Origin: Diphasiastrum complanatum
Taxonomy: Eukaryota; Streptophyta; Lycopodiopsida; Lycopodiales; Lycopodiaceae
Direction: 5' to 3'
Assembly (NCBI GenBank): GCA_029204225.1
Contig: CM055101.1
Location: 5,521,246-5,585,245, forward strand
DNA length: 64,000 nt
In this document: positions 1-9,463 of the stretch, one piece after another
Numbering within the stretch: position 1 is the first letter of the stretch
How the letters are laid out: every line of letters begins with the position of its first letter
Notes under the pieces: generated by a model
Seen by the model: the letters and a program-made list of their open reading frames with translations, nothing else
Database searches by the model: none
What the model was told of the DNA's origin: nothing
Program-made: the position numbers and the translations under genes

Positions 1-808
1 TGAAGCAATTGGTGGCATAATGGCCTTTCTTGCCACAATAAAAGCACTTGATCATCTTCTTCTTGAGATTTGAATTAGAAGCATGAGAGGTATCCTCCTC
101 CTCTCCATCTTGGTCTTTAGCTTTGTCATTAGAGAAATGATGGTGTTGCTTCTTACTCCTCTCTTTGTGCTTGGCAAATAGAACTTTGCCATCATCATGA
201 TTGAGTGATAGCTTGTCCATCCTCAAGAGTTTGTACTCTTGTCTTGATTCTTCAGAAATAAGCACACTTTGAAGGGCCTCCAAACTTGGTAGCTCTTCCT
301 TAATAGCATATGATTGGACAAGGTTGTCATATTCATCTCTCAACCCATTGAGAATGACTTGTACTAGCTCACTTTGATTGATTGAGTCACCAATACATGC
401 AAGCTCTCTATGAATATCCTTGACTCTCAAAACATAATTAGATGCACTCTCATCACTCTTTTGACTACTTTGGAATATTTGATTTCTAAGAGTGAGGAGC
501 CTAGAGGTGTTCTTAGCCTCATAGATGGACTTGAGACAATCCCAAGCTTCCTTGGATGTAGAACAATCACCAATCTCCCTCAATATCTCATTAGAGACAT
601 TCATCTTAATGTAGTGGAGAGCCATCCTAGCTCTCTTCTTGTATTTTTGTACTTCTTGAAGGACTTGAGGCTCCTCCTCAATCCCAAGTACAATGTCCAT
701 CACATCTTGGAGTATCAAGATGGACTCCATCCTCAACTTCCATATTGAATAATTGGAAGTAGACAATCTCTCACTTGGTTGCAACAAGTATGAACTCATT
801 GAAGTCAT
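1..808 (-). CDS. Gag of copia element L (5' end complete, 3' end off the window)
   Basis: The minus strand is open from an ATG at 808-806 to the window edge, about 269 codons without a stop. It reads as a Ty1/copia Gag: an N-terminal segment with SNYSIWKLRMES, a UBN2-type core (EAWDCLKSIYEAKNTSRL), the VQVILNGLRDEYDNLVQ helix, a basic linker, and a CCHC zinc knuckle (KCFYCGKKGHYATNC) at about 4-51. Gag forms the cytoplasmic virus-like particle and binds element RNA. Protease, integrase and RT should follow to the left, outside the window. This is the least damaged Gag in the window. The start is chosen because TSMSSYLL immediately precedes the conserved core; a second ATG at 799 is possible. 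Family assignment is firm; activity is unknown. Confidence 0.9.
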   Translation of the reverse strand, partial: MTSMSSYLLQPSERLSTSNYSIWKLRMESILILQDVMDIVLGIEEEPQVLQEVQKYKKRARMALHYIKMNVSNEILREIGDCSTSKEAWDCLKSIYEAKNTSRLLTLRNQIFQSSQKSDESASNYVLRVKDIHRELACIGDSINQSELVQVILNGLRDEYDNLVQSYAIKEELPSLEALQSVLISEESRQEYKLLRMDKLSLNHDDGKVLFAKHKERSKKQHHHFSNDKAKDQDGEEEDTSHASNSNLKKKMIKCFYCGKKGHYATNCF

Positions 809-1552
809 GTAAAGTGGAGATAAATAAAAGTGATGAACAAAAAATGTTGCTTCTCTCTCACTATAGGATCCAATAATGGTGTGCTACCATCTCCTATGCA
901 AGATCTTGCAACAAACTGTGAGATGATTCTCACTAGCTATCTCAATCTCTCCAAAACTAGATCTACTTCACATCAAATGATGGAGTATGGGCAAATTTAG
1001 GATCAAACACTCTTAGCACGTGTGAAATACACTAAGAAACCAAATTTGACTCAAATACAATGATATTGCATGAAACAAAATGGCTAAGATCACAAAACAG
1101 TGCCTAGATCACATATAGATGAGATTGGTAAGCATTCAACTGTGATTTTGGATCAAACAAGCAATCTTTTGACCAAACCAAATGTGTCCACCCAGGTCTA
1201 GGTGCCCTACCTAACCCTCTTCAAAAGCTTATAACTTTTGATTGGCTCAACCAAATGGAATGAAACTGATTGCATCAGAAACTAGACAAAAATAGCTTCA
1301 AAACAAGCTATCTAGCAAGATTTTTGGATCAAACATGAAAGAGAACTCCCAAACTGAAATTGGATGTTCCTCACACGTGTCTGAGCACCTGATTCCGTAC
1401 AGTACCAGGTCAGACCCAATCAATGTCCTTTTGATCTCTTTTGATCCAAAATTGAACAAGATAGCTAGGAAAATGGGCCTTGACAATTTCTAGCTCAAGA
1501 TTGATGAATAGTTTTCACTCAAATGGATCAAAATGCATGGTAATCTTAGGTA
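809..1552 (-). other. Untranslated leader of copia element L
   Basis: About 740 bp lie between the primer-binding site and the Gag start on the minus strand, with no supportable gene. Such leaders usually carry packaging and dimerisation signals. It contains CACGTGTC-type sites near 1016 and 1372. The short reading frames here are not conserved copia sequence. Confidence 0.6.
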
Positions 1553-1565
1553 GGCTCTGATACCA
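1553..1565 (-). promoter_or_regulatory. Primer-binding site of element L (initiator Met-tRNA)
   Basis: The minus strand reads TGGTATCAGAGCC immediately after the LTR end. This is the standard plant copia primer-binding site complementary to the initiator methionine tRNA 3' end. It fixes element orientation as minus and the inner LTR border at 1565/1566. Confidence 0.92.
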
Positions 1566-2374
1566 TGTTGAATTTCACACGTGTGGATTGTCCACTACAT
1601 GTACTTGTGATCTCCTAAGGTGTGTAGATGCACCAAGATCAAGACTAGATTGAGATTCAAGATCTATCTTTGATTCTATGGCAAAAACACACTACTACAT
1701 GCATTCAATCACTTCCAACTCTCACTCACACGTGTGGGAAGTGTTCCAAAAGTATTCTAAGTAAAAACAAGCTGCTCTCCTCGGGTAGAGAGAGAAAAAC
1801 CATCAAGAGCTCTCGGGTAGAGAGAGAAAGCTAGAAATTCAATGACACTCAAAATCCACTCAATCTCAAAATCAATTAGATCCAAAAGGAGGAGTACAAT
1901 GATACTAATAGATTCATGAGCTACCACTATGCTTAACTATGATTGGATCACACTTTGCCACCTCTTAATCCTATTGGACCATTGATCCATGCACCTCTAA
2001 ATTCTATTGGACTATATTCAAGCACACCTCAATTTTCTATTGGACCTCACAAGGTTCCACCTCTAAATCCTATTGGACCTCTTAAGCTTCATCAAACAAA
2101 AGCATGACACTTGTCTACACTCTAATTGGCACAAGTTTGGCTCAATATTGGCATTACAAGTGGAAATGGATAATGTGCCATCTATGCCAAATTTGACCCT
2201 ATCAACATCCTACACCTAAATGCTTGACTATGAAATTCTATGAGACCCCTATATCAAACATTTTGATTTACTTTACAATTCTCCACACGTGGGAACATCC
2301 TCCACACATGTGAGATTCACTTACAAACTTCTATCATAAAAAATACCAAGCTAGGATTTTGCCAATTTCTCACA
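1566..2374 (-). repeat. 5' LTR of copia element L
   Basis: An 809-bp LTR bounded by TG...CA. On the minus strand it begins TGTGAGAAATTGG at 2374 and ends AAATTCAACA at 1566, directly beside the primer site. Its length and start resemble the LTR at 5432-6263 (832 bp, TGTGAAAAATGC). About 61 bp in it carries the paired G-box module (CACATGTGTGGA, then TTCCCACGTGTGGA). It also has two copies of TCTCTCTACCCGAG (around 1785 and 1815), a motif seen again twice at 12136-12185. The LTR abuts an open reading frame at 2375, so L inserted into that gene; the other target-site copy lies outside the window. Confidence 0.85.
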
Positions 2375-3148
2375 TTCACATCTTGTTTGCATGGAATTCC
2401 GAGCCAGAGGCCTCTGCAAAGGAAGCTATTTCCAAATTAGAGGATGTGTTGTCCAAAGCATGCTTACATAAAGGCCACGTTAAAATAAAAAAAGATGACA
2501 AGTTATCAGGTAAAACAGAAAATATTCCATGCAAGCTGAGCATTGGAGGATCTAAAGCTCGAAGATTTTTATCAAATTATTCTGGCAAACAATCTAAGGT
2601 TCAATACACAGTTTGGAAAGAAATTATTGCAGCAACTCAAGATTTCAAAGAAGAAGGTTCTACTCGTATACACAAAGTAGAAGTTTGAAAAAAGTTAGAC
2701 AACATGGTGAAATACTTGAGAAAAGATAAATTTTCAAATACTGATGTTCAAATGATACAGAAAACAACCAATGAATTTGTGGATGCAGTTCAGAGTGCAT
2801 GGGGTGTTGATCATATAACACATTATATGGTAAGATTTTGATTTTACACTACGATAGACAAATATGTGCAATTAAATTAGATACCTTTGGTACTGATTTA
2901 GATTATGTTTTTATGACATGCAGCACATATTACGACATCATTCGACATTCTTTGCAAGAAATAGTGGAAGTCTTAGCATATGGTCATCGCAAGGAATGGA
3001 AAAATCTCATTGGCAAGCAAGAGCGACATTTCATAAAAGTACACAACATGGCAAAACTAGCACAAAAAATAGCTATATACTGCAACTTTTCCAATGGTTT
3101 TACAAAAGAATCCAAATTCGTCATAATACAAAATTGACGGATTATTAA
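2375..3148 (+). pseudogene. Unrecognised intron-containing gene, 5' end cut off by element L
   Basis: I do not recognise this family with certainty. Exon 1 is open from the LTR border to 2829 except for one in-frame TGA at 2686-2688. A GT-AG intron at 2830-2923 (GGTAAG donor, ATGCAG acceptor) joins in phase 0 to an exon ending at TAA 3146-3148. The segment spanning the splice reads WGVDHITHYM then HILRHHSTFF, followed by SIWSSQGMEKSHW and STQHG. Spacing of H, G, W and E residues recalls uncharacterised transposase-derived proteins, but this is from memory and weak. Both splice sites and the frame are preserved, so decay is recent. The partner gene at 3254-4283 converges on it with 105 bp between stops, which could mean one two-gene DNA transposon. 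Confidence 0.5.
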
Positions 3149-3253
3149 AAATTTCAAAAAGCATGCAAATTTATACAAGCCAGTAGCCTATAGACACACA
3201 ATAAAATTTTGTATATTAAATAAAAATATTTACAAAGTACAATTCAGCAGTAT
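3149..3253. other. Convergent intergenic gap
   Basis: The 105 bp between the two convergent stop codons are AT-rich and must hold both 3' ends. An AATAAA-like AATAAAAAT lies near 3218 on the plus strand, a plausible polyadenylation signal. Nothing else is visible. Confidence 0.35.
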
Positions 3254-4283
3254 CTAATCTGCTTCCGATATTTTTTCCAGCAAAAGTTGCAACTTAGAAT
3301 CATGCAACAATTTTCTTCTTTCGTATGGATCCAATAGCTCATAGTTTTCATGCTTACTTAGATCAACGTAAGCAGCATACACTGCAAAATGAGATGTTCT
3401 GAGCATGGAATTCACTGGTCCATATCCTAAAATTTTAACCGCAATAGTTTTCTTTACAAAAATTATTTTATGCACCTTATTAAAATTATGTCCTCCAAGA
3501 AAATGAGACAGTGCCTTGATTGCCATAATCATAGTTTCACCATGTTGATGAAACTTTGAATGGGCAACACTTATCTCATTATTCTTGAAGGACTTTAGAT
3601 AGTGAGCGAGTGCATGATCTCTTGAAAATTCTCCCACAGAAGATCTCTGCCCTCCTCGACGAATTGCGAAATCATCAAGAAAAATTGTTTCCTGAAATGA
3701 TAAAAAACAAAGTAAGCTCCAGTATATAATCTGACATAACAAATCTACTAGTATTTGATAAAAGACAAAAACTTACGCATTCGGCTTTGTCTTCTCTGAT
3801 TACTGTCTCTCCATCAATATTATGTCCACCTTTCGATGTCAATATTGTTGGTTAATAGAAAGTTGGCTGTGGAAAACCAAGTTGACTTTGGATTCTAAGA
3901 AACTCCTCCTCAGAAGGTAGATCATCTTCTTTGTTGCGCATTTTCTCCATAGCCATTTTCAAGCAATCTTTTTCTGAATAAAACTTATCATTATGTACAT
4001 CGTCAACACCATGGAGAAGATCATCAACATCAAAATCAATTATATTTAAAAATTCATCAAGTTCTTTGCTCAAAATGCAAAGAGTCTCAGCTTCAGTGAA
4101 GTAAAAAATATCCGATATATCTGATATTGTCAAAAAGAAATTATTATCTATATTATAAGTAGGCAAAGTGATCAAAGATTTATCAGAAGGAGAAAAGGTA
4201 GTGGGTGTTCTAGGGCCTATAAAAGTAGCCCTATTTCGAGCATAATCAAAATCAGAACAATCATCTAAATTAACACGTGTCAA
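3254..4283 (-). pseudogene. Unrecognised two-exon gene with one in-frame stop
   Basis: Minus strand. Exon A (4283-3777) is open apart from TAA at 3854-3852, which lies between PQPTFY and PTILTSKGG in the same frame. A GTAAGT donor (3776-3771) and a TTTCAG acceptor (ending 3692) define an 84-bp intron. Exon B (3691-3254) continues in phase 0 as ETIFLDDFAIRRGGQRSS and ends SEAD-stop. Total is about 313 residues: an acidic N-terminal half rich in D and E, and a basic C-terminal half (YVDLSKHENYELLDPYERRK). No ATG is found at the 5' edge and an upstream in-frame TAG precedes it, so an upstream exon is likely; the promoter-like region lies at 4420-4880. I do not recognise the family. Codon reading is coherent over both exons, which argues for a real gene with a single nonsense mutation. 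Confidence 0.5.
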
Positions 4284-4356
4284 TAAAAAAAGTATCTATA
4301 TCTACAATCTTTGACTTTTCAGACTTTGTACCACTAGAATCAAAACTAATAGAACT

Positions 4357-5135
4357 GAAGTTCCAAATATCGCTCTCAAGCGCAAACCCCAGGTCAGACA
4401 AGCACATCAAGGCAACATGCGCTAGAGAGAGATATTGGAAGCTGGAGTGTCGGATCCGAGCGCAAGAACAATGAGCAGGAAAGAAAAGGGATATGAAACG
4501 CGCTTGAATGCGATACCGGAGGATGCAGTATCGGATCCAGACGCATAATAGTCAACGAGACGTAATGAGAGCAAGCGGCGCGCTTGAAATCGATATCCGA
4601 CAAAGCAATCATAAATCTGCATGAAAATCCGAGCCGAATAAGACCTATTTATATAAAATTTTTTGCACGTGTGGAGGAGTGGCGAAGGTACACGTGTCGA
4701 CATGTGATTGGCCAAAATAAATGCGCCGTACCTTGAATGATTGATCTGACATCTGAAACGTGCGAGAATGACACGCATCGATAAGGGATTCACACACGTG
4801 TCTCAGCCCACGTGTCCCCATAATTGGGTCATCATTATCAGTATGGACATTCCACGTGGTCTAGTCATCTGACGACACGTGTCTCGACCGTCTTTTCACA
4901 TGTGCAAAAATTTGCAAAAATTCATTAAAAAAAGAAAGCAAACTGGATTCAAAATTAGACATTTTAAACAAAAGAAGTTCCAAATATCACTCTCAGGTGC
5001 AAACCCCTGGTCCGACAAGCATGTCAAATCAACGTGCGCTCGAGAGAGACATTTGAAGTTGGAGTATCAAATCCGAACGCAAGAACAACAAACAGAAAAG
5101 AAAAGGGTTGCGAGACGCACTCGAATGTGATACTG
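4357..5135 (+). repeat. Direct repeat pair of about 160 bp (4357-4513 and 4974-5135)
   Basis: The two segments align over their whole length, sharing GAAGTTCCAAATATC, the GACAAGCA block, AGAGAGA and CGCAAGAACAA, and differing at roughly one position in five. They lie 617 bp apart in the same orientation with the CACGTG-rich stretch between them. The second copy breaks off exactly where copia remnant D begins. They may be a promoter-region duplication or subterminal repeats of a DNA transposon. Confidence 0.75.
4420..4880 (-). promoter_or_regulatory. Likely promoter of the minus-strand unknown gene: CpG-rich segment, TATA box and G-boxes
   Basis: On the minus strand TATATAAATAGG (about 4660-4648) is a good plant TATA box. 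Upstream of it (4665-4880) are six CACGTG hexamers, most as CACGTGTC or CACGTGTG. Downstream of it, 4420-4620 holds about 19 CpG dinucleotides in 200 bp (hand count), more than base composition predicts, whereas the rest of the window is CpG-poor. This fits an unmethylated promoter for the gene whose coding exons start by 4283. The initiation site and any first exon are not defined. Confidence 0.5.
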
Positions 5136-5431
5136 TTTGCTATTCAAAAGACTTTGCCAAGTATTGTGGATTTGCAAGAGATCTTGGTGAATGAGGAGTT
5201 TACATGTGTGAGTGAGAGTTGGAAGTGATTGAATGCATGTAGTAGTGTGTTTTTGCCATAGGATTCAAGATTGATCTTGAATCTCAATCTAGTCTTGATC
5301 TTGGTGCATCTACACACATGATCTTCACACCTTTTGAACCAGAAAAGACCAATTCAGCCCATGGAGTCAAGTTCAAGATCATCATGTTTTCCATCAAGCT
5401 AAATTTACCAAGCTAGATTTTTGAGGAGGAG
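5135..5431 (+). mobile_element. Rearranged copia remnant D (gag, LTR and pol-tail pieces)
   Basis: Three copia pieces are fused within 300 bp on the plus strand. 5135-5195 reads FAIQKTLPSIVDLQEILVNEE, the Gag C-terminal region. 5196-5312 is an LTR fragment whose reverse complement matches 1609-1735 of the L LTR. 5340-5410 resembles the pol C-terminal tail ending in PS-stop, followed by the purine-rich TGAGGAGGAG. The order gag, LTR, pol tail is not that of any intact element, so this is a product of recombination or template switching. Confidence 0.65.
5422..5431 (+). promoter_or_regulatory. Polypurine tract of remnant D
   Basis: TGAGGAGGAG sits directly before the LTR start. The same kind of purine run precedes the 3' LTRs of C (21123-21133) and J (29240-29248); it primes plus-strand DNA synthesis in LTR elements. 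Confidence 0.75.
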
Positions 5432-6263
5432 TGTGAAAAATGCAAAAATAAGCTTGGTAGAGGCCAAAAATCTTGTATATAGATAAACACACATGTTTGG
5501 AGCTTGTTTCCACGTGTGAAACTAGTGTACTTGTCATGTACCATAATCATATAGGATGTACATATGATTTAATTCAAGTTCTAGTGGCTAAAAAGGCCAA
5601 AAACTAGTTTTCTAGACATATGACACATGGCATCAATCTATTGATTGCATGAGCCACATCCTTTGGATAGGTGTCATATCACATGTGTAGAGGACAGCTC
5701 ACATGTTTGGAATAAGCTGAAGTAGGTGAATTTTGACTTCTAGAAGATTTCCAAGTAGATATCCACATAGAAGGAAAATGGACCAAAAGTGCTCAAAATA
5801 GAAGGTTTTGTCCAAGTGTCAGTTTTGCATGATGAATCATCATATGACAAAGCACCTTCACACATGTGGGATCAGAGGGATGATCAGTACCACGAGCTCC
5901 CACTTATTGTATATATAGAGCCACATTTGGCCATAATCAATGTGAGACACCAATCTTGGTTTTGGAAGCAATTTTGAATGATTCTCTCCATTTGTCTACA
6001 TTTCTTTTGATTGTTTTGAGGTTCTATCAATGTGTACTTGATTTTCAGATTGGAGTTCGTACTCAGACAGTGTTTCACACGTGTAAAACCATAAAGTACT
6101 CTTACCTTCAATTAATGATTGTTCTTGTTAGGAATTTGTGTCTAGAATTGATCTAGATTGATCTTAATCTGAAGTAGATTGATAAATCAAGTAATCTGAC
6201 AACCAATCCCTCTTGAGGATCAGATTAGGATCCACTCTTGGTTCTTTTTGTACTTTTTGCACA
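5432..6263 (+). repeat. 3' LTR of remnant D
   Basis: Starts TGTGAAAAATGC after the polypurine tract and ends TTTTTGCACA, 832 bp. It holds the paired G-box module 57 bp in (ACACATGTTTGGAG, then TTCCACGTGTGAAA), a TATA box (TATATATAG, about 5910-5918), and an ACACGTGT palindrome at 6077-6084, about 150 bp downstream of the TATA. The 3' border is inferred from terminal similarity and could be off by a few bases. Confidence 0.7.
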
Positions 6264-7020
6264 ATTGGTATTGTGCTTACTGCTTATCAACAAAAGTACA
6301 TCAGACAGAGTTTCAGTTACTCAGAGATAGCTTAGAGTATGCAGTATCTATTTGCAATTGACTTGTGCTCATCATCATCTAATTGTGTACATGCTACATG
6401 CTGAATCAATCTACTGCCTTTATTGCATCCAGTATTATGTCAGAATGTATGTATCTCTATGATTGTTAAACCTTGTAACTGATAGTCTCTTATTGTCTTG
6501 TTTGATAATTCAATACTTCATTTTTTTGGCTACAATCACTTTAGTGCTAGCGATTTCAAAATTAGTTGCTAGAAGATTGAACGTGACTTCTGTCATTATG
6601 TTTTTGTTCAAATTGATAGGCGTAGTCATGCACTAGAAAAGAAGGCTTTATTCCGCTATGCTCGATAAGTCGCCAAAATCTTTGACTTGTCGTTATTGCA
6701 TTCCCTCTTTCCAACACTACTAAGCTTCCTTAGAGAGCATTAGAAGCTTCTATTAGGTCTAGCAAACATCCATGAGCTCTGATCCACCAAAAAATGCTTC
6801 CAAGGAGGGCGCCAACAAGCAAAACTTTGGATAATCGGTGCGTAAGCCTCCCAGCACCGAATTGGGTACATGAGGCCTTGAATCAGAGGCAATACTACGT
6901 ATCATGTTGAACTACATATAAGTTCAGAGGCTTTTGGTTTAGCACAAAGAGTTATTCATGCCCAAAAACCATTAAAAATACACTAATTTTTGAAGTTTTG
7001 AGACCCCTAATAGTGACCAT
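6264..7020. other. Spacer without recognisable gene
   Basis: AT-rich DNA between the D LTR and the A LTR. I see no coding similarity, primer site or clear repeat. Confidence 0.5.
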
Positions 7021-7873
7021 TGTTGAAATTGTTAAATTCTAGCTTTTGATCTATAATATTATGTACGTAACTTGATCCCACAGGTGTGGAGATTGTTCCC
7101 ACATGTGGATGGTAGTCATAAATGCATTCAATTTTAGTTAGATAGAAAATGTCTTGATTGACACAAGTATGAACTAGTGAAAAGCTAGTCAAGTAGGAAA
7201 TTGCCATTTGGCACCATTTTACTAGTTAATCACGCATTCCCATGTGAATGAGGAGTGGTTCCCACGTGTGAGAGGCTATTCTTATGTGTGTACATATATG
7301 GAAAATATCAATAGCTTATATTAGGAGTTGATCTTGCAAGTTCCTAAAAGTTAGGAAAATTACCTCAAATCAAACAAAATCATGGTGAGGCAATGGTTTC
7401 AAGTTAGGAGTCAAAGATGTAGGTGCTTATCTAGCATTGATTGGTGGATCTGAAGTGATTTGGCATTCCCCACACATGCCAGGCCTGTTGATTTAGCATG
7501 TGAGGTCGAAATATACTTGATCTATATATAGATCATCATTGTGAATATCAATCTTGATGATAGATCTTGATTTTGAGCAAATCCTTGTCATTTTCAATAT
7601 TTGTGCTTTGATCTTTTGCATTGAATGCTATCCTTTATATTAATGTACCTCACTCTCTTCCCACTTTCCGTACAATGATATATTTTCACACGTGTGAGGT
7701 TGCTCTTTGATTAGTTTGATCATTTTACATGTTGTTCTTGCTAGTTAAGTGCTAATTTTTTTTATCTAGTCAAGATCTAGACATTAGATTTGTGATTAAT
7801 CAATCGAACTAGCATCCAACACCTCTTGTGGATCGTAGATCCATTTAAGGTCCAAAAATTAGAAAATTCAACA
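7021..7873 (+). repeat. 5' LTR of element A
   Basis: 853 bp, TGTTGAAATTG...AAATTCAACA, followed immediately by a primer site. It has the paired G-box-like module 55 bp in (CACAGGTGTGGAG, then TTCCCACATGTGGA), a TATA box CTATATATAG at 7522-7531, and the palindrome TCACACGTGTGA at 7686-7697, about 160 bp after the TATA. The 3' copy is at 22496-23345. Confidence 0.92.
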
Positions 7874-7886
7874 TGGTATCAAAGCC
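7874..7886 (+). promoter_or_regulatory. Primer-binding site of element A
   Basis: TGGTATCAAAGCC directly follows the LTR. It differs by one base from the usual TGGTATCAGAGCC complementary to initiator Met-tRNA. The identical 13-mer recurs at 47745-47757. Confidence 0.9.
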
Positions 7887-8471
7887 AAGTACAAGAGGCT
7901 AAGTAATTGATCAATGAACATACCCAAAATTAGTAAGTTTTGAGTTTTTGATCTAATCTTGAGAGGGAAAGCTAGAAGTGAGTGGTAGCTTCAAATTTTT
8001 TGGATCAAATTCAATTGTTGGCTGCAAGTGTATTCTTCACACGTGTGAGGCCATACTAAAATTTTCTTTTGAGTGCCTAACTTTGAATTTTTCTCATAAT
8101 TCACACACAAATCCAATTTTTAAGTTTTTTTGGGCATTGTCTAGATCTAGCTTCATAGTTTCCATGTCAATGATTAGATCTTGAAATGGATCAGTGATGT
8201 GAATTTTTGGAAGCTCGAATCAGGCCCACAAAATTCATTTTCCAGATCTTGATAGGGAGTGGTGAGAACTAGGGAGTTGATTGCCAAAAATAATAGATCT
8301 AGGGAGTGATTTGCTAGATTTTGGTGTTGATCTAATTTTACCATCATCCAAGCTTTGTGCTAGATTGATTGGGCCAAGACTAGAAGCATTTTGACTGCTT
8401 GAAGTCTACCTTGGATCATTCCATATAGTGAAATCTTTGTGAATTTCAAGAGCAAAATCATTCATAATGAC
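7887..8471 (+). other. Untranslated leader of element A
   Basis: Non-coding leader between primer site and gag. It contains a second TTCACACGTGTGAGG copy near 8037, the same site as in the LTR. No gene. Confidence 0.55.
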
Positions 8472-9210
8472 ATTTATGGGTGGATGTTTACTAGAACCAA
8501 TGAAAGGCTTACATACACAAACTATACCATTTGGAAAGTGAAAATGGAACCACTTTTGGTGCTCCATCATCTCTTTGACATTGTTCTAGATGAGTAAGAT
8601 GAACCTCTTGGTGGACAAGAGCGAGTTAGATACAAGACAAAGGCTAGATTGGCCTTAGACTGGCATCAAGATGAATGTGAGCAATGACCTCTTGAAAGAG
8701 GTGTCATCTTGTATCTCGGTCAAGGAGGCTTGGGATTCATTAAAAGAAATTTATGAATCCAATAACACTTCAAGGATATTCATGCTTAGAAATCAAGTAA
8801 TTCAAAGCATGAAGGGAAGCAATGAAAGTGCACAAGAGTATGTGATTAGAATCAAATCTTTGAACAAAGAATTGGCTTCCATTGGAGACGGAATCCAAGA
8901 CAATGAGTTGTGCAAGTCACCCTAAATGGACTAGATGATGAATACACCAATCTAGTCCAAAGTTTTGCCATCCAAGACAATCTACCTACTATTGACAAGC
9001 TTCACAATGTGCTTGTGACTGAGGAGAGTAGGATGCTACATCTCAAGGCAAGGATGGGATCAATGTCCTTGCAAGGTGGTGTTGAGAAGGCCAACTTCTC
9101 ATTCAAAGGCAAAAAAATAAGACTCATACATCCAAGAAGAACCAAGGCAAAGAGGCTGAGGACAAGGATGGTGGATCAAGTTCCAGAGGCAAGAGAGTTG
9201 AAAGTAAGTT
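8472..9210 (+). pseudogene. Broken Gag of element A
   Basis: Copia Gag with several breaks. The start region (TNYTIWKVKMEPLL) is separated by stops from the core, which is open at 8671-8920 (KMNVSNDLLKEVSSC, EAWDSLKEIYESNNTSRI). Near 8908 one base is missing in GAGTTGTGCAAG, shifting the frame to 8910-9113 (VTLNGLDDEYTNLVQSF). A second shift after FKGKK leads into KTHTSKKNQGKEAEDKDG. The homology stops near 9210, just before the expected zinc knuckle, where element B begins. Confidence 0.85.
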
Positions 9211-9463
9211 CCTAGAGAGTTTTTCAGTTCTTTGAAACTCGTGGGAGAGATAGACTTCTTACTTGCATGTGCTTCATTTTTCTGATTGAAGCAAGATCCA
9301 AATTCAAGATAGATTGATTTTCTGTGTTGAGAGTTTGTTCTCACAATCTGTTACTAGATTTCATAGGTTGGATTAACCTCATCAGTGTTAGATCCTAGGT
9401 TGAGATAGCAAGCAATATTTTTCAACTCCATCTTTGTCATTACTAGAATTTCTCATAGAGAAG
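9211..9463 (+). other. Leader-like sequence before Gag B
   Basis: About 250 bp between the break in Gag A and the Gag B start. No LTR end or primer site is visible, so B has lost its 5' LTR. Probably part of B's leader. Confidence 0.4.
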
